Below are positions 17,310 to 26,837 of a stretch of 64,000 bases of DNA, one piece after another (position 1 is the stretch's first letter; each line of letters starts with the position of its first letter). A program made the position numbers and the translations under genes. The notes beneath the pieces are model-generated. The model had not been told where the DNA came from and made no database searches. It saw nothing but the letters and a program-made list of their open reading frames with translations. The DNA is taken from positions 3,038,001 to 3,102,000 of the forward strand of contig NZ_JAGTWY010000001.1 in the NCBI RefSeq assembly GCF_023657445.1, given 5' to 3'. Origin of the DNA: Marinobacter sediminum. Its GTDB lineage: Bacteria > Pseudomonadota > Gammaproteobacteria > Pseudomonadales > Oleiphilaceae.

Positions 17310-19577
17310 GTGGAAAAACCTGCATCACCCACCAAAATTGTTGTGAAAGGCCTGCTCAGCCCGGCTTTTCCGGTGGTGATCTTTCTGGTTTTTCTGGCCG
17401 TGGCCGCAGGCCTCCGGGTAGGTCTGGTTGAACAGCACAACAACCAGATCAAGGCAAATCTCGCCAACGAAACCCGCGCGCTGGCCAATACCCTCGAACG
17501 CGAATTCGCAATTCTTGCCGAGGCAATCCAGCGCATGGCAGGTCGCATGGAGGCAGCCCCCGGGAACAGCGAGGAAAACTGGCGCCGCGATGCCCGGCAC
17601 TATCTTCAGGATTTCGGTGTCTACCAGGCGATCGAGTGGATCGACAAGGATTTTATAATTCGCTGGCTGGAACCTTACTCCGGGAACGAGGATGTAATCG
17701 GTTTTAACGTGGCCTTTTCGGACGAACGCCGAAGAGCCCTGGAAATCGCCCGACGTTCAGGCAATTTGGACATTTCAGGTGTGATCGATTTGCGCCAGGG
17801 TGGCAAGGGGCTGGTCATATACGCGCCTATTGGCTCAGGAGAGGAAAACAACGGTTTCATTGCCGGGGTTTTCCGGATGGAAACCCTGGCGCGGCAACTG
17901 CTGACAAACCGGGTTCTGGAATCCTTCAGAATCGAGATCCGGAACGACGGCGTACCAAGCTATGAACTCAACGATTCAGCCACCATAAGCACATCGTTCT
18001 CTCACAGTGAACCGGTCGAACTGCCCGCCTTGAACTGGTCTCTCACTCTGAAGCCAGGCGTCGAATGGGTCGACACCCAGCGTAGCTACTGGCCAGCAAT
18101 GACGTTTGCCTCGTTGCTGCTTATGGGCCTGCTGACCAGCCTGGCAACCCTGCTCGCCCAGCTTATTCTGAAACGCAACCAGGCGCTTCTGACGACCCGC
18201 AAGGACCTGGACCGGGAGATCGACCAACGCAAGAGCATTCAACAGGATCTCGCGCGCCTGGAATCCACCGATACCCTGACGGGTCTGGCCAATCGTCGAT
18301 TCTTTATGGAGGACCTGGCTCACACTCTGAACATTGCTGACCGCCAGATGCGACAGGTTGCACTGGTCATGCTGGACCTGGACCGGTTTCAGATGCTTAA
18401 CGATTCCCTCGGCCACCAGTTTGGTGATGAACTCCTGATAAAGATCTCCGAGCGCCTGAACACTCTGAGCGACGAACGAATTCTGGTGGCCTATTCAGGT
18501 GGTGACGAATTCATGCTCTGTCAGCAGCATGTGGACAACATTGACGATGTGATTAACCTGCTCGGACAGATCAAACAGTGCTTTGATGAGCCTCTTGTAG
18601 TGCAGGGCGAAGGGCACCTGGTCACGGCCACAATGGGAATAGCGGTATACCCGCAAAGTGGTCTGGATGCTGACACCCTTCTGCGTAACGCGGACATAGC
18701 CCTCTACCGGGCGAAAGATCAGGGCCGCAACACCTACCAGTTCTACACCGAAGGTATGCAGGAGCGTGAGGTCATGCGGCTGGAACTGGACAAGGACCTG
18801 AGTCAGGCACTCGCAAACAATGAATTTGTCCTTTATTACCAGCCGCAGCTGAATCTGGACAGCTCCGAGATCCGCAGTGTCGAGGCACTTATCCGCTGGC
18901 GCCATCCGCGTCGGGGCCTGCTGTCACCGGTAGAGTTCATTCCTCTGGCTGAGGAGAGTGGACGAATTACCGATATCGGCCGCTGGGTGGTGATGGCGGC
19001 TTGCCAGCAGCTGGCAAGCTGGAAAGGCACCCCTTACGAAAATCTGCGCATTGCTGTGAATCTGTCTGGTCGTGAGCTCGATGATGAAAGTCTGGTGGAT
19101 CATATCCGGGAAGCACTGGATGCCGAGAATGTGTCCGCCGACCGTCTGGAAGTTGAGCTGACCGAAGAAATCTTCATCCAGAACATCGAACACAACCTGA
19201 ACCAGCTGTCACGCCTGCGCCAACTGGGCGTGCACCTGGCCATTGATGACTTTGGTGTGGGCTATTCTTCCCTCGGTTACCTGAGGGATTTCCCGGTGGA
19301 TCTGCTGAAAATTGACCGTTCATTCATTACCGATGTCACTGAACGCCATGATGATGCGGTGATAACCCGTGCAGTGATTAATCTTGCCCACAATCTTGGC
19401 ATTCAGGTCGTAGCGGAAGGTGTGGAAACCGAGGAGCAACTGAGTTTCCTGAAGAACCATCGGTGCAATATTGTTCAGGGTTACCTGATCAGTCGGCCGA
19501 TTCCCGTCGTAGATCTGGAAAAAGCATTGGCGGAGGGCCTTCTGCTAACGGGCGCGGTCGTGGATTCCGGATTGTAA
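17310..19577 (+). CDS. CHASE-GGDEF-EAL c-di-GMP signalling protein
   Basis: A 755-residue membrane sensor. Order: membrane segment (about 15-37), periplasmic CHASE-like sensor (about 65-235, with the IEWIDKDFIIRW and SGVIDLRQGGKG patterns), second membrane segment (about 265-285), GGDEF domain (motif SGGDEF near 395, no RxxD I-site upstream) and EAL domain (EALIRW near 530, then ELTEEIF, AIDDFGVGYSS, KIDRSFI and AEGVETEEQ). All listed EAL metal and catalytic positions look intact, so phosphodiesterase activity is likely; cyclase activity is possible but lacks feedback inhibition. Start is GTG 17310 with GGAG upstream. Confidence 0.88.
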   Translation: MEKPASPTKIVVKGLLSPAFPVVIFLVFLAVAAGLRVGLVEQHNNQIKANLANETRALANTLEREFAILAEAIQRMAGRMEAAPGNSEENWRRDARHYLQDFGVYQAIEWIDKDFIIRWLEPYSGNEDVIGFNVAFSDERRRALEIARRSGNLDISGVIDLRQGGKGLVIYAPIGSGEENNGFIAGVFRMETLARQLLTNRVLESFRIEIRNDGVPSYELNDSATISTSFSHSEPVELPALNWSLTLKPGVEWVDTQRSYWPAMTFASLLLMGLLTSLATLLAQLILKRNQALLTTRKDLDREIDQRKSIQQDLARLESTDTLTGLANRRFFMEDLAHTLNIADRQMRQVALVMLDLDRFQMLNDSLGHQFGDELLIKISERLNTLSDERILVAYSGGDEFMLCQQHVDNIDDVINLLGQIKQCFDEPLVVQGEGHLVTATMGIAVYPQSGLDADTLLRNADIALYRAKDQGRNTYQFYTEGMQEREVMRLELDKDLSQALANNEFVLYYQPQLNLDSSEIRSVEALIRWRHPRRGLLSPVEFIPLAEESGRITDIGRWVVMAACQQLASWKGTPYENLRIAVNLSGRELDDESLVDHIREALDAENVSADRLEVELTEEIFIQNIEHNLNQLSRLRQLGVHLAIDDFGVGYSSLGYLRDFPVDLLKIDRSFITDVTERHDDAVITRAVINLAHNLGIQVVAEGVETEEQLSFLKNHRCNIVQGYLISRPIPVVDLEKALAEGLLLTGAVVDSGL

Positions 19578-19628
19578 TAACGGCCAGCCAGCCCCACCAT
19601 TACGCTTTTATTCTTCGGGTGAGATTTT

Positions 19629-19943
19629 ATGGCTGCAAAATACCTGACTTCGGAACAGGACAGTGAACTCCGGCGCTGGGAGCGCTGGAACCGTAACTAC
19701 TTCATATTCGCTTTCGTAGCGCTGACCGTGATCCTGATATTCAGCAGCCAGCTGGGGCTGTCCAGTGGGGAAAGCTGGGAGTCCCTGGGTGTTGTGATTG
19801 CCTTGCTGATTACTCCAATCATTATCCTCCAACTGAAACTGAAGTGCCCCGCCTGTGGCCATAAGATTGGCTGGCAGGCGAAGTTGATGGCGCCTGACCA
19901 GTGCAAGACTTGCGGCGCCTTTCTGCGGGCCAAAAGCCAGTAA
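19629..19943 (+). CDS. Small membrane protein with C-terminal zinc ribbon
   Basis: A 104-residue protein: polar N-terminus, two membrane segments (about 25-45 and 55-70), then a four-Cys zinc-ribbon-like module, CPACG and CKTCG, spaced by 18 residues. I do not recognise a named family. GGGTGAGA precedes ATG 19629. It follows the GGDEF-EAL gene by 51 nt and precedes the copper operon promoter; it may be a separate unit. Confidence 0.7.
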   Translation: MAAKYLTSEQDSELRRWERWNRNYFIFAFVALTVILIFSSQLGLSSGESWESLGVVIALLITPIIILQLKLKCPACGHKIGWQAKLMAPDQCKTCGAFLRAKSQ

Positions 19944-19963
19944 CCTTCCTTTCAAAAAAATCT

Positions 19964-19995
19964 TTGACCTGTGAGTTGCTCACAGGTTTTATTCT
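19964..19995 (+). promoter_or_regulatory. MerR-type promoter/operator of the copper operon
   Basis: TTGACC (-35, 19964-19969) and TATTCT (-10, 19990-19995) are separated by 20 bp, and the spacer holds a perfect 9-bp inverted repeat, ACCTGTGAG and CTCACAGGT, around TTG. The over-long spacer with a central dyad is the signature of MerR-family activated promoters. It lies 84 nt upstream of the merR-type gene and should drive it together with copA. Confidence 0.85.
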
Positions 19996-20079
19996 ATGCT
20001 CAAGATGCCCTTGGATGGGTGCCGTCCGTGTTTGGCTGGGGCCAAACACTCGTTCAACCTCGCATCAGGCGTTTGAGCC

Positions 20080-20511
20080 ATGAAAGTGAAAGAGATAGCC
20101 GAAGCGGCAGCTGTGAATCCCGACACCGTCCGTTTTTATACCCGGGAAGGCTTGCTGAACCCGAGCCGTAATCCGGACAACAATTACCAGCAATTCGATG
20201 CCGACGATCTGCGGCGGCTGCGCTTTGCCCGCAAGGCCCGGCAGTTGGGCTTTTCGTTGCCTGAGATCCGGGCCATTCTGGATCAGGCTGACGATCATCA
20301 TTCGCCTTGCCCAATGGTGCGCGAGGTATTTGAACAACGGTTGGTCGAAGTTGAGCGTGAAATCAGCGAGCTTCAGCAGCTGCGTGAACGGATGGAAGGT
20401 GCCCTCAACGCGTGGCGCGATATGCCGGATGGCACCCCCGATGGTCACACCATCTGCCGATTGATTGAACACTGGGACGATACCACCCCGGCAAAACAGG
20501 CTGAGGAGTAA
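20080..20511 (+). CDS. MerR-family heavy-metal regulator (copper operon)
   Basis: A 143-residue MerR regulator. HTH region MKVKEIAEAAAVNPDTVRFYTREGL (first 20 residues plus), the second wing with LRFARKARQLGFSLPEIRAIL, a dimerisation helix, and two conserved Cys, one in SPCPMV (about 77) and one in HTICRLIEHW (about 125), as expected for a metal sensor. Directly upstream of copA with a 6-nt gap and preceded by a MerR-type promoter, so copper or silver is the probable ligand, but the Cys spacing differs from classical CueR and other metals cannot be excluded. Confidence 0.88.
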   Translation: MKVKEIAEAAAVNPDTVRFYTREGLLNPSRNPDNNYQQFDADDLRRLRFARKARQLGFSLPEIRAILDQADDHHSPCPMVREVFEQRLVEVEREISELQQLRERMEGALNAWRDMPDGTPDGHTICRLIEHWDDTTPAKQAEE

Positions 20512-20517
20512 TTTATT

Positions 20518-23133
20518 ATGAGCGATACACCGGTGTTACAGACCACTCTCAATATCTCTGGCGCATCTTGCCAGGGGTGTGCCAAAAAAATCCGCAATGC
20601 CCTGGAAACCCTGACCGGTGACACCGAATTGGTAGAGGTCAATCTTGAGGACCAGACCGTGGCTCTGCCGGATGGCATTGATGCCGGCGAAGCAGCACGC
20701 ATTGTTACCGAGACCGGCTACCCGGCTGAGACCATAAACAGTAAAGGAGAAACCGGTGGCGCCAGCTGCTGTAGCCCGGCACCAACCAACGACAGGACTG
20801 AACCGGAGTCTGGGCACGAACACCCGCACGATTCCGCAACTGAAAAGGCGGAACCGACAACGGCCGAAGGCGACCAGATTCAGCTATCAGTTACCGGCGC
20901 AACCTGTGCCTCCTGCGTCAATACCATCGAGAAAGCGTTGAAGTCAGTGCCGGGAGTTACCCACGCCCATATGAACCTGGCCGATAACACCGCCACCGCC
21001 AGCGGTCAGGCGGATCCTCAGGCGCTGATAGACGCGGTTGAAGGTTCCGGCTATGGCGCCAGTGTAATCAAGGATCCTGACCAGGCCGACGACCAGAAAC
21101 AGGCCCAAGACCGAAAACAGTACCGGATGCTATTGATAAAGATGGCGGTGAGTCTGTCGCTTGGCCTTGGTCTGATGATTTGGGGCATGGGCTTTGGCAC
21201 GATGATGGTGACCGGAGCAAATCAGAGCACCTGGCTTGGGTTAGGCTTGCTCACACTGATTGTCATGGCAGCCACAGGCGGTCATTTTTATACCGGCGCA
21301 TGGAAAGCGTTCAGGCACCATAACGCCAACATGGACACCCTGATTGCCCTTGGTACCGGCACCGCATGGATCTACTCCATGGTGGTCGCGAGCATGCCCG
21401 GTGCGTTGCCGGAGATGGCGCGTCACGTGTACTTTGAAGCCTCCGCCATGATTATCGGTCTGATCAATCTGGGCCAGGCTCTGGAGCTTCGTGCCAAGGG
21501 TAAAACCTCGGAAGCGGTGCGCCGGCTGCTGGACCTCCGGGCCAAAACTGCCCGGGTGCTTCGCAACGGCGAGGAACGGGACATTCCCGTGGAAGACGTC
21601 CGGAAGGGCGACCGAATTCGCGTCCGCCCCGGCGAAAAACTGCCGGTGGACGGCTTGATCAGGGAAGGTTCCACCCGTATCGATGAAAGCATGCTTACCG
21701 GTGAGCCGATGCCTGTCAGCAAGGGCGAAGGGGATGAGGTTTCCGCCGGCACCCTGAACAGCCACGGCTCGATCATCTACGAAGCCACCCGTGTCGGCAG
21801 TGAAACAGCGCTGGCCCAGATAATCAGGCTGGTCAAAAAGGCCCAGGGCTCCAAACCGGCGATCGGCCGCCTTGCTGACAAGATCTCTTCTGTTTTCGTG
21901 CCAACGGTGATGCTGATCGCCGTGGTAGCCGCCCTAATCTGGTACAACGTCGGGCCGGAACCCGCCGTGGTACACATGATGGTTGCCGCAACCACCGTAC
22001 TGATCATCGCCTGCCCCTGCGCTCTTGGTCTTGCTACCCCCATGTCGGTCATGGTCGGTGTGGGCAAGGCAGCGGAATACGGTGCGCTGATCCGCCAGGG
22101 CGACGCCCTTCAGACCGCCGGCAAGCTGGACCTGGTTATTCTGGATAAAACCGGCACCATTACCGAAGGCCACCCGGCCGTCACCCGTGTTCATGCCGTT
22201 AACGGCGATGAAAACCAGCTGCTGGGCCTGGCCGCAGGTCTCGAACAACATTCGGAGCACCCGCTGGCCGAAGCCATTCTCAGCAAGGCAGAAACCAACG
22301 GCATACAAACTGACAAGGTCAGCGACTTCGAGGCTCTGAATGGAAAAGGTGTCAAAGGTGATTTTGAAGGCCAGCCTCTGCGCCTCGGCAATCGTCGCTG
22401 GCTTGAAGCCGAGGGGCTGAACCTCACAAGTCTGGACGGGGTAGCCCGGGAAATTGCCGAAGAGGCCGGCACCCCGCTGTTTCTGGCTCATGGCCACCAG
22501 GTGCTCGGGGTCATCGGTGTCGCCGACGCCATCAAACCCGACTCCAAAGCCGCCATCGCTCGACTGCACCGCGCCGGGATAAAGGTCATGATGGTCACCG
22601 GCGATGTCGACGCGACCGCGAAAGCGATCTCGGCCAAAGCCGGCATCGACGACTACCGGGCGGAAGTCCTGCCGGAAGACAAAGCGGAAGTGGTCAGCCA
22701 AATGCGCGGTATGGGCTACACCGTGGCCATGGTCGGCGACGGCATCAACGACGCCCCGGCCCTGGCGGCAGCCGATGTCGGCTTCGCGATCGGTACCGGC
22801 ACGGACGTGGCCATCGAAAGCGCCTCCATTACCCTGATGCGCGGCTCCCTGCACGGTGTGCCCGACGCCATCGAAATCTCCCGCGCCACGGTAAAGAACA
22901 TCCACCAGAACCTGTTCGGGGCCTTTGTATACAACAGCCTGGGCATTCCAGTGGCCGCCGGGCTGCTCTACCCGGTTTGGGGTATCCTGATGAGCCCCAT
23001 CCTGGCCGGCGCCGCCATGTCACTGTCCTCGGTTACGGTGGTATCCAATGCCAACCGGTTGAGGCTGTTCAAAACCAGTCACAAACGGGAAAAGCGTCTA
23101 ACTTCAGAGCAAAACCAAGGGGAGCGGAACTGA
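20518..23133 (+). CDS. copA: CopA, Cu(+)-exporting P1B-type ATPase
   Basis: An 871-residue P-type ATPase. Two N-terminal HMA domains with metal sites [10 protein letters not shown] (about 18-23) and [10 protein letters not shown] (about 129-134), joined by a linker with a Cys-Cys pair and His residues. Membrane metal site CPCALG, phosphorylation motif DKTGT, the HP of SEHPLAEA, and [14 protein letters not shown] are intact; YNSLGIP and [14 protein letters not shown] in the last helices fit Cu(+) P1B-1 transporters. It pumps cuprous ion out of the cytoplasm. It overlaps the next small gene by one base and belongs to a four-gene copper operon. Confidence 0.95.
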   Translation: MSDTPVLQTTLNISGASCQGCAKKIRNALETLTGDTELVEVNLEDQTVALPDGIDAGEAARIVTETGYPAETINSKGETGGASCCSPAPTNDRTEPESGHEHPHDSATEKAEPTTAEGDQIQLSVTGATCASCVNTIEKALKSVPGVTHAHMNLADNTATASGQADPQALIDAVEGSGYGASVIKDPDQADDQKQAQDRKQYRMLLIKMAVSLSLGLGLMIWGMGFGTMMVTGANQSTWLGLGLLTLIVMAATGGHFYTGAWKAFRHHNANMDTLIALGTGTAWIYSMVVASMPGALPEMARHVYFEASAMIIGLINLGQALELRAKGKTSEAVRRLLDLRAKTARVLRNGEERDIPVEDVRKGDRIRVRPGEKLPVDGLIREGSTRIDESMLTGEPMPVSKGEGDEVSAGTLNSHGSIIYEATRVGSETALAQIIRLVKKAQGSKPAIGRLADKISSVFVPTVMLIAVVAALIWYNVGPEPAVVHMMVAATTVLIIACPCALGLATPMSVMVGVGKAAEYGALIRQGDALQTAGKLDLVILDKTGTITEGHPAVTRVHAVNGDENQLLGLAAGLEQHSEHPLAEAILSKAETNGIQTDKVSDFEALNGKGVKGDFEGQPLRLGNRRWLEAEGLNLTSLDGVAREIAEEAGTPLFLAHGHQVLGVIGVADAIKPDSKAAIARLHRAGIKVMMVTGDVDATAKAISAKAGIDDYRAEVLPEDKAEVVSQMRGMGYTVAMVGDGINDAPALAAADVGFAIGTGTDVAIESASITLMRGSLHGVPDAIEISRATVKNIHQNLFGAFVYNSLGIPVAAGLLYPVWGILMSPILAGAAMSLSSVTVVSNANRLRLFKTSHKREKRLTSEQNQGERN

Positions 23134-23249
23134 TGGAGACTCTACTTGTCAATGCGGGAGGCGTGATGTTAATGGCTGCCATCGTCTGGTGGTTCTGGCT
23201 GTCACCCTCAACTGGCGGCGCTCGGGAACACGATCACAGCAATCATTAG
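23133..23249 (+). CDS. 38-residue single-span membrane peptide with His tail
   Basis: Starts at an ATG overlapping the copA stop (TGATG) with GGGGAG upstream, so translational coupling is likely. The peptide has one membrane segment containing AAIVWWFWLSP and a tail HDHSNH. The WWFWL pattern resembles the membrane anchor at the N-terminus of cupredoxin-like proteins found in copper and metal operons, but no cupredoxin domain follows. It could be a small copper-binding membrane subunit or a truncated relic. Too short for homology to be certain; the start and position make it a credible gene. Confidence 0.6.
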   Translation: METLLVNAGGVMLMAAIVWWFWLSPSTGGAREHDHSNH

Positions 23250-23274
23250 TGTTTAAATCACAAAGGAAGACATG

Positions 23275-23724
23275 ATGAAAAAGCAGGCCCTTAGTTTCGC
23301 CCTGACCACCCTTCTGGGGTTCAGCACCCCGCTTCTGGCCGCAGGCGCGGCCCAGAACATCCATGTCTACAAATCGCCTACCTGCGGATGCTGCCAGGAC
23401 TGGGTCAAACACCTGGAAGGCAATGGTTTCGAGGTAGAAGTCACCGAGACCAACAACCTCAATCCGATCAAGATCAAGGCCGGCCTGACCCCGGCCCTGG
23501 CCAGTTGCCACACCGCGTTTGTGGGTGACTACGTGATCGAAGGCCACGTGCCGGCCAACGACATCCACCGCCTGATTACAGAAGCACCCCAGGCCAGGGG
23601 GCTCAGCGTGCCTGGAATGCCGGTTGGCTCCCCAGGCATGGAGATAGGTGACCGCAGGGACCACTATCAAGTGCTGATGTTCAACGACAAGGGCCAGACC
23701 CGGATCTTTTCTGAATATGACTGA
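23275..23724 (+). CDS. DUF411 (CopG-like) periplasmic metal-binding protein
   Basis: A 149-residue exported protein: signal peptide with cleavage near LLAAGAA, then a thioredoxin-like DUF411 domain with the motif SPTCGCCQDWVKHL and later conserved SCHTAFVGDYVIEGHVPA. DUF411 proteins are found in copper, silver and cadmium operons and are thought to bind copper through the CGCC motif. It is the last gene of the copper operon, followed by a strong terminator. ATG 23275 was chosen for ribosome-site spacing; ATG 23272 is adjacent. Confidence 0.87.
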   Translation: MKKQALSFALTTLLGFSTPLLAAGAAQNIHVYKSPTCGCCQDWVKHLEGNGFEVEVTETNNLNPIKIKAGLTPALASCHTAFVGDYVIEGHVPANDIHRLITEAPQARGLSVPGMPVGSPGMEIGDRRDHYQVLMFNDKGQTRIFSEYD

Positions 23725-23770
23725 CATCAGGGAAGCACATTTTCCTCTCAGCCTCGCCGGCTGAGAAAAT

Positions 23771-23800
23771 CCCGGGTCAGTCATACTGGCCCGGGCTTTT
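23771..23800 (+). terminator. Rho-independent terminator of the copper operon
   Basis: An 11-bp stem, CCCGGGTCAGT / ACTGGCCCGGG with one G-T wobble and a 3-nt loop, followed by CTTTT. It lies 46 nt after the DUF411 stop. A second smaller hairpin (CTCAGCC / GGCTGAG, 23747-23765) lies just before it but lacks a T-run. Confidence 0.82.
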
Positions 23801-23915
23801 GCCGAATTACCCCGCCAAATCAACGTTACTCTGTCTGTTTTCCCTACACTCTGCTCAATCGGTGTTCTATCATAGCGCCCCCGGTGATTGTGTATAACTG
23901 TGAGGGAGCCTTTTT

Positions 23916-25637
23916 TTGAGCCTGAAAACTCGTATTCTCGGCCTGGCCGCCGGTCTGATTATCGTCACATCCGTTACCTCCTGGCTGGCCTACCGGGAGC
24001 TGTCCGAAGACATCATTGAGCGCTGGGGGCAGCAGGTTGCGGAAATACAGGTTCGCTATGACAGCGCCCGACTCCTGCAATCTCTTGAAAGAGAGATCGG
24101 CCTGGCAAAGCAGATGGCCCAATCATCGGCTCTGATCAACTGGGCACAGGCACCTGAAGATCAGGCACTCAAATCTGACGCCATTCGCCAGATGGAGAGT
24201 TTCCGTTCCAATTTCAGGGACAACAGTTACTTCGTCGCCTTGCGCAAGAATGGTCATTATTACTACAACAACGCTGCCAACGAATTCGCCGGCGATCAAT
24301 TCCGGTATGTACTGGATCCGGACAAGCCGGATGACGCCTGGTTCTTTCAGTTAATCGAAGAGGGGCGGGATTTTCACCTGAACGTGAACCCGGATGTCGA
24401 GCTCGGTGTCACCAAACTCTGGATCGACGTACTCATGCGTGGCCCGGACAACCAGATCGTCGGCATGGTTGGCACCGGCCTCAATCTGGACGACTTCCTT
24501 CAGGATATCGTCGATATCGGACAGGACGGCATTACCACTCTGTTCGTGGACTACAACGGTGCGATTCAGCTGTACCGCGACCAGAACTTCATAGATTTTG
24601 CCAGTATCATCAAGCCCGAAGGCCAGAAGAATACCGTCGATCTGCTGTTTGACGAACCCGAAGACAAGCAACAAATCCTCGGCATGTTGCAACTGCTTAA
24701 AAAGAAAGGGGATCAGGTGGGCGACGTGGAAAGCGGTTTTGTCACCGTCGACGGAAACAAGCATCTGGCCGGAGTGGCCTTCCTGCCCGCCATTGGCTGG
24801 TTTGAAATTACCTTGCTGGACCTGAACACACTGCTGCCGAAGAGTTATCTCTGGCCCCTGGTAGGCGTGTTTCTGGTCAGCCTTCTTGTGGCCCTGGTGC
24901 TGTTCCATCTGATTATCCAATCCAGGATTCTCAAACCCATCGTCACTCTGGAGCATGCGGTCGAAAAGGTCAGGGATGGCAGCTTTGAACTACCACGACT
25001 GGACAAACCGGATAATGAGATTGGCCGTCTGGCAGACCATTTTGAGAAAATGAGCCACGGCCTCCGACACTCTACCCGGGAACTCGAGAACAAGGTGGCC
25101 CAACGCACGGATGACCTGAACCGCCTTGCTCGCATCGACCCGCTCACCGGCCTGAAAAACCGGCGTGGGCTGGATGAAGTCCTGGATGAGGAAATTCAGC
25201 GGGCGAAACGACAGGGCACCGGCTTCGGCATCATCTGGCTCGACATCGATCACTTCAAGACCGTCAATGACCAGCTCGGGCATCAGGCGGGTGATCAGAT
25301 CCTGTGTCGCGTGGCCCTCTGGCTGAAGGCCGGAGTTCGCCCCTATGACCACCCGGGGCGCTGGGGCGGCGACGAATTCGTAGTCCTTCTGTCGCCCTGT
25401 GACCAGCAGACACTTGAGCAAATCGCCGGGCGTATACGTCAGTTGGTCGAGCAGGAGAGCGGCAAGACCGGGCATAACGTGACGGTCAGTGTCGGCGGCT
25501 ATCTCTGCAGCGCTGAGGACAACAGCAACACCATTCTCAGGCAAGCCGACAGGGCGTTATACCAGGCCAAGAATCAGGGGCGTAACCGGGTGTGCATTGC
25601 CACCGCCCAAAATGGTCTGGTCACAGCGGGGAGCTGA
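23916..25637 (+). CDS. Cache-HAMP-GGDEF diguanylate cyclase
   Basis: A 573-residue membrane cyclase: membrane segment (about 7-27), large periplasmic sensor of double-Cache type (about 30-305, with the LWIDVLMRGPDNQIVGMVGTGL pattern, shortened here: VGMVGTGLNLDDF), second membrane segment (about 310-335), HAMP (about 335-390) and GGDEF domain. The active site GGDEF is intact and RPYD five residues upstream is an I-site, so it should make c-di-GMP with feedback inhibition. Start is TTG 23916 with GAGGGAG upstream; no better in-frame ATG exists near the membrane segment. The ligand is unknown. Confidence 0.87.
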   Translation: MSLKTRILGLAAGLIIVTSVTSWLAYRELSEDIIERWGQQVAEIQVRYDSARLLQSLEREIGLAKQMAQSSALINWAQAPEDQALKSDAIRQMESFRSNFRDNSYFVALRKNGHYYYNNAANEFAGDQFRYVLDPDKPDDAWFFQLIEEGRDFHLNVNPDVELGVTKLWIDVLMRGPDNQIVGMVGTGLNLDDFLQDIVDIGQDGITTLFVDYNGAIQLYRDQNFIDFASIIKPEGQKNTVDLLFDEPEDKQQILGMLQLLKKKGDQVGDVESGFVTVDGNKHLAGVAFLPAIGWFEITLLDLNTLLPKSYLWPLVGVFLVSLLVALVLFHLIIQSRILKPIVTLEHAVEKVRDGSFELPRLDKPDNEIGRLADHFEKMSHGLRHSTRELENKVAQRTDDLNRLARIDPLTGLKNRRGLDEVLDEEIQRAKRQGTGFGIIWLDIDHFKTVNDQLGHQAGDQILCRVALWLKAGVRPYDHPGRWGGDEFVVLLSPCDQQTLEQIAGRIRQLVEQESGKTGHNVTVSVGGYLCSAEDNSNTILRQADRALYQAKNQGRNRVCIATAQNGLVTAGS

Positions 25638-25654
25638 AACCGGTCGGCAGGCAA

Positions 25655-25679
25655 GGCCGGGGCGTGATCAGCCCCGGCC
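25655..25679. terminator. Hairpin between convergent genes
   Basis: Perfect 9-bp stem GGCCGGGGC / GCCCCGGCC with loop GTGATCA, placed between the ends of the GGDEF gene and the convergent His-rich protein gene. No T-run on either side, so termination on both strands is inferred from stability and position only. Confidence 0.5.
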
Positions 25680-25688
25680 AGCGCCCCC

Positions 25689-26705
25689 TCAGTAGAGGTA
25701 GGGGGCAAGTGCCAGCTCAAGACGAGCCTGTCTCGCGTACAGATCGGAAACGGCGACCACGGGACGGCCGGGTGGCTCTGCGTCAGGCCAGGCTTTCTGT
25801 AGCTGCCTCAGTGCCTTCTGCGCGTCCCGCCAGGCTTCCCCGTTCTGCTTTTTCAGCGCCTTCTTATGATTAACCAGGTACTCACGGGCGGCGAGAACAA
25901 AGCCCCGGCCATCCTGGTATTCGTGCTCTGCCACGAACTGACCACCCTCAAGTGCCTCATCGTATTCCAGAACCGCCTGCTTGGTTAATGCCAAAACCAC
26001 TTTCGACACCGTAGCCGGAGTTTGCGCCCTGTTACCTTCGAGAACAGTAACGGCCTTTTCGGTCTCGTCCCAGGCAGCCTGGAACGCCGGTTTAGCATCA
26101 GACCATACTTCTACCTGTCCGGCTTTCTCAGCCAGCGTTTTCAGCTTTTGCCCCAGTTCGCTGCTTCCCTGAAGCTTCTGTGCGCTTCCCATCATCGGAT
26201 AAACCTCGATCCAGGGATGCGTCAGGTGTGGCCGCCCATCAGCAACCTTGCCGGCCTCGATCAGTTCTCTGGCCGCCATCAGGTGTCCCTGCATCATCTG
26301 GACCATCGCAACATAGGCGCCATCTGAAAGTGCCGGAGAGCCTGACTCACCGCCCTCTCCACCTTCACCACCTTCACCGCCTTCGCCGCCGGCTGAGAAA
26401 TAGCTGAAGGCAGGGCCCGGCTGGCTACCGTGGCCTTCGCCACCTTCACCGCCTTCACCACCGTGATGCATATCGCCCATGTCATCGTGGTGCTCACCAC
26501 CTTCACCGCCATGATGCTCAGCAGTCATATCGTTATGGTGTTCACCGTTTTCGCCACCGTGATGTTCACCGCCCTCACCGCCATGAGTCCCGGATTTCAT
26601 CATCTCGTCATGATGACCATCATTCTGGTCAGCGCTAACGCCTGAGCTGGCAAGCAGCGTCGCCACGCCGATACCCATCCACAATTTCAGTTTCTGATCT
26701 CTCAT
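25689..26705 (-). CDS. Exported His/Gly/Glu-repeat protein with helical C-terminal domain
   Basis: A 338-residue protein. ATG 26705 is preceded by a strong AGGAGG and starts a signal peptide (cleavage near GVSADQ). Residues about 25-130 are low-complexity repeats of HGGEGGEH and HHDDM type with roughly twenty His plus many Glu/Asp and a pure GGE run, an obvious metal-binding region. Residues about 135-338 form a helical domain with HLMAARELIEAGK, HPWIEVYPMMGSA and a C-terminal DLYARQARLELALAPYL. I do not recognise the family. It is divergent from piuC across a Fur-like site, so an iron-related periplasmic role is the best guess. Confidence 0.72.
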   Translation of the reverse strand: MRDQKLKLWMGIGVATLLASSGVSADQNDGHHDEMMKSGTHGGEGGEHHGGENGEHHNDMTAEHHGGEGGEHHDDMGDMHHGGEGGEGGEGHGSQPGPAFSYFSAGGEGGEGGEGGEGGESGSPALSDGAYVAMVQMMQGHLMAARELIEAGKVADGRPHLTHPWIEVYPMMGSAQKLQGSSELGQKLKTLAEKAGQVEVWSDAKPAFQAAWDETEKAVTVLEGNRAQTPATVSKVVLALTKQAVLEYDEALEGGQFVAEHEYQDGRGFVLAAREYLVNHKKALKKQNGEAWRDAQKALRQLQKAWPDAEPPGRPVVAVSDLYARQARLELALAPYLY

Positions 26706-26803
26706 TAGATCCTCCTGTCCACGTTCCGCAGAGACACGCTTTCCCAACGGTGGTATTGATGCTTTGTACACGGTGGTGCATGATGCTTCAATCATACATC
26801 TTA

Positions 26804-26826
26804 GTGCAAATCATTCTTATTTAGGT
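26804..26826. promoter_or_regulatory. Fur-box-like site between divergent genes
   Basis: The segment GCAAATCATTCTTATTT in the 132-nt gap between the His-rich protein gene and piuC resembles a Fur box (AAAT-ATT-TNATTT pattern). It lies just upstream of the piuC ribosome site, where a repressor would block transcription. piuC genes are Fur targets in Pseudomonas. The match is partial. Confidence 0.5.
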
Positions 26827-26837
26827 TTGGAGGCGCA

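Noticed and set aside
21934..22905. 323-codon frame on the - strand
   Set aside because: Lies wholly inside copA, whose P-type ATPase motifs are in the opposite frame; composition is that of an antisense shadow.
23747..23765. Hairpin CTCAGCC/GGCTGAG as a second terminator
   Set aside because: No T-run follows on either strand; the adjacent hairpin at 23771 is clearly the terminator.
26340..26600. Tandem 9-bp repeats as a CRISPR or satellite array
   Set aside because: They are the codons of the Gly/Glu/His repeats inside an open reading frame with signal peptide and ribosome site.
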